Assembly (NCBI GenBank): GCA_937873655.1
Contig: CALMYQ010000168.1
Location: 1 to 36,446 of the forward strand
From: an uncultured Lewinella sp.
GTDB lineage: Bacteria; Bacteroidota; Bacteroidia; Chitinophagales; Saprospiraceae
Direction: 5' to 3'
DNA: 36,446 nt
A program made the translations under genes and the position numbers. Positions 32,142 to 36,446 of the stretch are shown one piece after another. Below the pieces are notes generated by a model. The model searched no databases. It had not been told where the DNA came from and was given only the letters and a program-made list of their open reading frames with translations. Each line of letters starts with the position of its first letter. The stretch's first letter is position 1.

Positions 32142-33450
32142 GTTTTTTAATATAATTTGCTATCAATAACGACTTTGTTGTAGTCGAAATTTGTTGAATA
32201 TAAGAAAATTCAATTTGGGAATCCATCGCTGTTCTTAAAATTTCAGGAAGTGTTACATCCTTCGAAACCAAAAGAATTTGAAAGACACCAAACTGGAATG
32301 TTTTTAATCCATTTATAACCCCTGATAGTTTTTCATTAAGCACATTAATTGTAACATTTGATATAACCTCGTAGATATCGTTCTTAGTAATACTTTTAAA
32401 CTTTTTCTTTGAGCCTGAAAAAAGTGCCTTTCCATTATCTAAAACCACAAAATTATCAGCAATAACCTCAATTTCCTCAATATTATGCGAAGAAAGAATT
32501 GTGGTCATCGGGAAAGAAATTGAGTCCGTAAAATTTCTTAAATCCTTTAAAAAGGTATGCCTTGCAATTAGATCCAAATTAGCCAATGGTTCATCCAGAA
32601 TTAATATTCGAGGTCGGAGAATGAGCACCCTGGCTAACTCTACTCTAAGCCGAAACCCTTGGGATAATTCAGAAAGTTTTTTTTCCGCTTCTTCTTCAAG
32701 GCCTAATCGAATTAAATATTCATCCACCTGCCTGCCAATCTCTGATTTATTAAGGCTATGAATGGATGCAGTAAAATTAAGTACATTTCTGGTAACTAAA
32801 CTTGGAGGAATAACCAAGCTTTGAGGTAAATATCCAATGAATTTACTGACCTCAAACCAATTATTCATATTTTCGCCAAGAGATATTGATAGTTTTCCTT
32901 TATCAGGAATTAAAACCCCTCCCAATATCTGAAGAAGGGTACTCTTACCGCTTCCATTAACGCCGGTAATAGATGTGATTTCGCCTGCGGAAAATTGAAA
33001 GTCCAATGGCCCTAAGCTAAAACTACTAAATTTCTTTTCTATACCAAAGCCTCGAATAAATACATTTCTAGCAAGATCAGGTCTGCCTATAGGTAATGAT
33101 TCAGGGATTTTCCCGGTTATCAAACCCCTAATCCGAAAACTATTTTGATTTTGATCATAATTTTCTGGTTCTTTTTCCAGGTATTTCCCTTCTATTTCGG
33201 AAAGCAGCAAAACGACCCTTTTGGCAATTTGATTTTCTATCTGCCTAACCTCATTGGTATATCCGACATCAATAACTTCACGCTTCATCCTTCTATACTC
33301 CCCATGAATGAGGATTGCTTCTTGGTGGTACTCTTTGGCAAAGTCCTCAGTCAAAAAACCCAGTTTTGAAACGGCCTGTTCCGTATCACCATTTTTTATG
33401 AAATCTTTTATTTCATTCGCCCAGTCTTCAAAAACTTCATTAAAAATCAT
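32101..33450 (-). CDS. ABC ATPase with N-terminal effector-associated-domain-like region
   Basis: A 449-residue protein. Residues 5-89 are all-helical and resemble effector-associated domain 11 (EAD11), with IKDFIKNGDTEQAVSKLGFL, ILIHGEYRRMKREVI and a final helix QIAKRVVLLLSEIEG. EADs are small death-like adaptor domains in bacterial conflict systems. Residues ~130-350 form an intact ABC ATPase: Walker A GVNGSGKST (163-171), Gln210, signature LSQGF (262-266), Walker B ILILDEP (282-288) and His322. The C-terminal ~90 residues are a coupled domain as in ABC-2-type ATPases. The membrane partner is encoded next, overlapping by 41 bp. The pair is AT-rich and looks acquired. The EAD assignment is by pattern only. 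Confidence 0.85.
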   Translation of the reverse strand: MIFNEVFEDWANEIKDFIKNGDTEQAVSKLGFLTEDFAKEYHQEAILIHGEYRRMKREVIDVGYTNEVRQIENQIAKRVVLLLSEIEGKYLEKEPENYDQNQNSFRIRGLITGKIPESLPIGRPDLARNVFIRGFGIEKKFSSFSLGPLDFQFSAGEITSITGVNGSGKSTLLQILGGVLIPDKGKLSISLGENMNNWFEVSKFIGYLPQSLVIPPSLVTRNVLNFTASIHSLNKSEIGRQVDEYLIRLGLEEEAEKKLSELSQGFRLRVELARVLILRPRILILDEPLANLDLIARHTFLKDLRNFTDSISFPMTTILSSHNIEEIEVIADNFVVLDNGKALFSGSKKKFKSITKNDIYEVISNVTINVLNEKLSGVINGLKTFQFGVFQILLVSKDVTLPEILRTAMDSQIEFSYIQQISTTTKSLLIANYIKKHGIEPFSDDRLRQ

Positions 33451-33490
33451 TCTTCAAAACTTGAAATGATTTATTTTGAGATGCCAATCG

Positions 33491-33520
33491 CAAATCTAAT
33501 AAGTAAGTCCAATTTTCAAA
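33491..33520 (-). promoter_or_regulatory. Promoter of the EAD-ABC cassette
   Basis: On the minus strand TTTG (complement of 33517-33520) and TAGATTTG (complement of 33491-33498) are 18 nt apart, a close match to the Bacteroidota promoter. Transcription would start about 33484, giving a leader of roughly 35 nt before the ATPase gene. Confidence 0.6.
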
Positions 33521-33699
33521 ACAAAACCGAATGAAGTTTAAAAAGTTCTTCACTTATTACATTAGCATTATGTTACATTTGAACTTTTGCAAAGGTAATT
33601 AGGCATCTTATATCAAACTATACAGATTTTTGAATAAACTTATGGTTGAATTCAGTCATTTCACTTTTACTCTTTATCATCCTCAAAACTGAAACTTAC

Positions 33700-35217
33700 A
33701 TGAAACACCTCACCATCCTCTGCCTCGTCGCCCTATGCCTGTTCTCATCCCCATGCGCCCGCGCCCAAACCACCCCATCCGCCGACCAAAAACTGGATGC
33801 GATGATCACAAAAGGCATGGCCGATTGGAAAATACCGGGCCTGGCAGCCGTTGTGGTCAAAGACGGGCAGGTGGTCTTTCAAAAGACCTACGGCGTTAAA
33901 AACCTGGAAACCAAAGCGCCCGTCGACGAAAATACCCTGTTCAATATGGGCTCTACGACCAAGGCGGTCATCTGCATTGCATTGGGCATGCTGGTGGACC
34001 AGGGGAAACTGCATTGGGAGGATAAGGTCCGCAAGCACCTGCCCTATTTTCAACTTTCCGATCCTTACCTCACCGAGGAAGCGCGGGTGCAGGACCTGCT
34101 GACGCATAACCTGGGCATTGATCAGGCTGATCTGCTCTGGACGGTGGACAGCGTATCCACGGAAGAGACCCTGGCGCGGTTCCGGTTCGCGGAAAAGGCG
34201 TATCCAGCCCGGGGCGGTTTCATTTACAACAACCTGATGTACGCCGTAGCCGGCGAGGTCATCAAAGCCGTCAGCGGTCAGCATTGGACCACTTTTGTAC
34301 AGGAGCATATCTTCAAACCGCTGGAGATGACCCATACTGTGGCTAAAGCGGCCGATCTGTTCAAAGGCGGGAATTATGTCACCCCGTATGTCGACGATAT
34401 CGAAGACGGCCTGGTAACCGCCAATTACAACCTTTCCGACCAGATCGGCGCCGCGGGTATGATCTGGTCCTGCGCAGAGGATATCAGCCATTACCTGACG
34501 TTTCTGGTCAACGGCGGGGTGTATAAATCGGATACGTTGCTCAAACCCTCCACATTCCGGTATTTGTTCGAGCCCCATGCTTTTGTCAACAAGGAAAGCT
34601 TCTACCCTACCCAAAGCCTCACGCGTCCCAACTGGATCACCTACGGGCTCGGCTGGTTCCAAACGGATTACCGCGGGGAAAAGCTCGATTTCCATACCGG
34701 CAGCATCGCCGGACTGATCGCCATAGCCGGGATCATGCACGACAAGAAAACGGCGGTCTATGTGTTTTCGAACCTGGACCACGCGGAGTTGCGGCACGCC
34801 ATCCTGTACAAGGCCATGGACCTCTACGCCTTTGGCGACGACAGTCGCGACTGGCACCGCGAGATCTTTGACCTTTACTCCGGTTTTCGCCGGCAAGCCG
34901 CAGATGCGATGAAGAAGCAGGAAGCCGCCAGGGCGCCCAATACCAAACCCACACTGGACCTGAAGGCCTACGCCGGGACCTACGAACATGACATGCTGGG
35001 TAAAGCCGAGGTGACGGTGATGAATGACCATTTAAGCGTCAACTTCAATCATTTCTTGTCCCTGCAAGCCTTCCATTGGCATTACGATACGTTCCGGTCG
35101 GATAAGCATAACCGCTACAAGGAACGGTTCATGCTCAATTTTAATCTGAACCAACAGGGGACGGTGGAAGAAATGGCCGTATTTGGGGAGCGGTTTAAAA
35201 AAGCGCCGCAGAAATAA
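33700..35217 (+). CDS. Serine hydrolase of the beta-lactamase (class C) family
   Basis: A 505-residue exported protein with a Sec signal peptide (MKHLTILCLVALCLFSSPCARAQ). The serine motif STTK is at 85-88, the YNN motif at 176-178 and HTG at 332-334, all typical of class C-like penicillin-binding/esterase enzymes. A DUF3471-like C-terminal lipocalin-type domain follows (about 420-505, DLKAYAGTYEHDMLGKAEVTV). Such enzymes in Bacteroidota are usually D-aminopeptidase- or esterase-like rather than true beta-lactamases. I chose the ATG at 33700, which opens the signal peptide; the in-frame start at 33646 adds 18 residues from the AT-rich leader. It marks the right edge of the AT-rich block. Confidence 0.92.
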   Translation: MKHLTILCLVALCLFSSPCARAQTTPSADQKLDAMITKGMADWKIPGLAAVVVKDGQVVFQKTYGVKNLETKAPVDENTLFNMGSTTKAVICIALGMLVDQGKLHWEDKVRKHLPYFQLSDPYLTEEARVQDLLTHNLGIDQADLLWTVDSVSTEETLARFRFAEKAYPARGGFIYNNLMYAVAGEVIKAVSGQHWTTFVQEHIFKPLEMTHTVAKAADLFKGGNYVTPYVDDIEDGLVTANYNLSDQIGAAGMIWSCAEDISHYLTFLVNGGVYKSDTLLKPSTFRYLFEPHAFVNKESFYPTQSLTRPNWITYGLGWFQTDYRGEKLDFHTGSIAGLIAIAGIMHDKKTAVYVFSNLDHAELRHAILYKAMDLYAFGDDSRDWHREIFDLYSGFRRQAADAMKKQEAARAPNTKPTLDLKAYAGTYEHDMLGKAEVTVMNDHLSVNFNHFLSLQAFHWHYDTFRSDKHNRYKERFMLNFNLNQQGTVEEMAVFGERFKKAPQK

Positions 35218-35238
35218 AGAATTCAGGCTTTCTTTGAA

Positions 35239-36189
35239 ATGGGAAACGCTATCCATGATTTAATTTTCCAAAATCTGAACGGGCAGAAGATCCAGGTCTT
35301 CGACGTCGGCGCCAAGGGCGGCGTATTCACTTTGAAAAAAATCCGGCCATACACCGGCTATTTCGGTTTTGAGCCCAATCCGGAGGAGTTCGAAAGGCTG
35401 ATCCGGTCCGATACCGTTCAATATTTCCCGTTTGCTTTGGCCGCCGAAAATGGGATCCGGGAATTCAACATCACCCGGCACCCGAGCTATTCCTCCTTTC
35501 TGCAACTGGACAGTCAAAATTTTGACAAACATTTCGGATTGATGAAAGACGCCCATTTGTGGAAGGCGGGTATGGAAATTGACCGGACAATCCCGGTAGA
35601 AGTCCGGACCATCGACCACATATTGAAAGACCTCACCATCGACCGGATCGACTTTTTAAAACTGGATACCCAAGGAACGGAACTGGATATTCTTAAAGGC
35701 GCCGGAAACGCCCTCCGGGAAAAGAGAATCGGCGTCATTTTCAGCGAGTTCAGCTTCATCAAAACCTACAAAGGCCAAAATTCTTTTTCCGAACTGGATC
35801 AGTACCTCAGCCAACAGGACTACGAATGCGTCGACTGCCGGTTTTATCCGGATACGGTGAAAAAACCGGGCTTCCGGCCGTTCAGCAAAAAAATATACGA
35901 CCCGTCCAGGTTTTCCATCGGCGGGGACGCCGTGTTCATTCCCCGGACAGATCAATGGGATCCGGGCGAAACAGGGTTGTTCAGAACCGGGCTGATCCTT
36001 GCGCAGTTGGGGTACCTGAGCGTTGCAAAAAATTTGTTTGCAGCATCCGGGTTGGCTGAATCTGAAATGCAGCTGCTGTTAAAATATTTTCTTCCTCCTG
36101 TTTTCAGAAACTGGATAATTGACCTTTTACCGCCATTGGTCTATCGCCGGATGAAAGCCATGATGAGGGGCTTTCGGGAAACAAGGTGA
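35239..36189 (+). CDS. FkbM family methyltransferase
   Basis: A 316-residue class I S-adenosylmethionine methyltransferase of the FkbM family. The SAM loop is FDVGAKGG (21-28), where the usual second glycine region is slightly changed, with FEPNP at 44-48. The family block FLKLDTQGTELDILKGA is at 139-155. The C-terminal ~80 residues end in hydrophobic helices (NWIIDLLPPLVYRRMK). FkbM enzymes methylate sugar hydroxyls in glycans or natural products; the substrate here is unknown. It starts 21 nt after the hydrolase stop. Confidence 0.9.
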   Translation: MGNAIHDLIFQNLNGQKIQVFDVGAKGGVFTLKKIRPYTGYFGFEPNPEEFERLIRSDTVQYFPFALAAENGIREFNITRHPSYSSFLQLDSQNFDKHFGLMKDAHLWKAGMEIDRTIPVEVRTIDHILKDLTIDRIDFLKLDTQGTELDILKGAGNALREKRIGVIFSEFSFIKTYKGQNSFSELDQYLSQQDYECVDCRFYPDTVKKPGFRPFSKKIYDPSRFSIGGDAVFIPRTDQWDPGETGLFRTGLILAQLGYLSVAKNLFAASGLAESEMQLLLKYFLPPVFRNWIIDLLPPLVYRRMKAMMRGFRETR

Positions 36190-36417
36190 TTTTCTACAAT
36201 GTGAAGTTTTTTTTATGAACCATTAAGGCATTAAGAACAATTAAGGGTAGGCTGTTCAGTTTGACCGCAAAACCGTTCTGCACTTTTTGCATAGGTGAAG
36301 GTACGCCCGCACAACCAGCCTATTAGTGTGGATTATGTAATGAACGGCCGCTCCTCTTTTACATTTCGCATTTTTTCTTTTGCATTTTACATTCCTTCCT
36401 CCGCCTTTGGTCTTGTC
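36190..36417. other. Gene-free right-edge region
   Basis: I see no coding sequence. The tract at 36358-36392 contains TTTTACATTT/TTTTGCATTTTACA units that resemble those at 27105-27135, so it is another low-complexity repeat. Confidence 0.5.
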
Positions 36418-36444
36418 ACTTTCTTTTGGCGCCCAAAAGAAAGT
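36418..36444. repeat. 27-bp inverted repeat at the window edge
   Basis: ACTTTCTTTTGG (36418-36429) and CCAAAAGAAAGT (36433-36444) are exact inverted arms around CGC. It could act as a bidirectional terminator or be the edge of a larger repeat cut by the window. Confidence 0.75.
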
Positions 36445-36446
36445 AA

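Noticed and set aside
33745..35031. 428-residue frame opposite the serine hydrolase gene
   Set aside because: The plus-strand gene has signal peptide and catalytic motifs; the antisense frame has none.
33700..35217. True beta-lactamase (antibiotic resistance gene)
   Set aside because: The length, DUF3471-like tail and overall motifs fit the broad serine hydrolase group; resistance cannot be claimed.

Overview
The window looks like a chromosome segment from a member of the Bacteroidota, probably a Saprospiraceae/Lewinella-type marine or sludge bacterium. The evidence is the Bacteroidota-type promoter box TAnnTTTG in front of several genes, Bacteroidota-typical families (a SusD relic, GH95 fucosidase, PspC-like small protein, DUF4159 coupled to RsmE, FkbM methyltransferase, an effector-associated domain), and weak Shine-Dalgarno sequences. 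Many intergenic tandem repeats also fit. The genus is inference. Most of the window is moderately GC-rich by eye; 30.9-33.7 kb is clearly AT-rich. No compositions were computed.

Layout. 0.5-2.9 kb: a dienelactone hydrolase facing a DUF1593/Sde182-type lipoprotein. 3.0-12.8 kb (minus strand): a sugar-catabolic operon in the order DeoR regulator, fucose/arabinose-isomerase-like enzyme, split transketolase (N and C subunits), ribose-type ABC importer (binding lipoprotein, DUF2291 protein, ATPase, permease) and a GlpK-like FGGY kinase. A ladder of 10-bp repeats lies over the promoter and is a likely DeoR operator. A private transketolase beside an isomerase and a kinase recalls the transketolase route for D-apiose, but the substrate is unproven. 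12.9-13.3 kb: a SusD C-terminal relic. 13.4-15.9 kb: BCCT transporter plus tandem universal stress protein. 16.0-16.2 kb: two tRNA-Leu genes made by a local duplication.

16.4-24.5 kb is mostly housekeeping: RseP, RsmE, DUF4159, PspC-like, a small membrane protein, EVE domain, LOG, LepA and a FlaR-like P-loop kinase, separated by repeat arrays. 24.5-30.7 kb: GH95 alpha-L-fucosidase, zinc alcohol dehydrogenase with a structured leader ending in a terminator, trypsin-like protease, Crp-type regulator and an SMR transporter, followed by a MITE-like inverted-repeat element. 30.9-33.5 kb: an AT-rich two-gene cassette, an ABC ATPase with an N-terminal effector-associated-domain-like (EAD11-like) region and an unusual membrane partner. 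This is the best candidate for an undescribed system, plausibly a biological-conflict module. 33.7-36.2 kb: a serine hydrolase of the beta-lactamase fold and an FkbM methyltransferase.

Two general patterns stand out. Short tandem arrays of different unit lengths sit at or inside the stop codons of several genes, and one array sits inside the sugar operon. A composite dispersed repeat with a GC-rich palindrome follows both the EVE gene and lepA.
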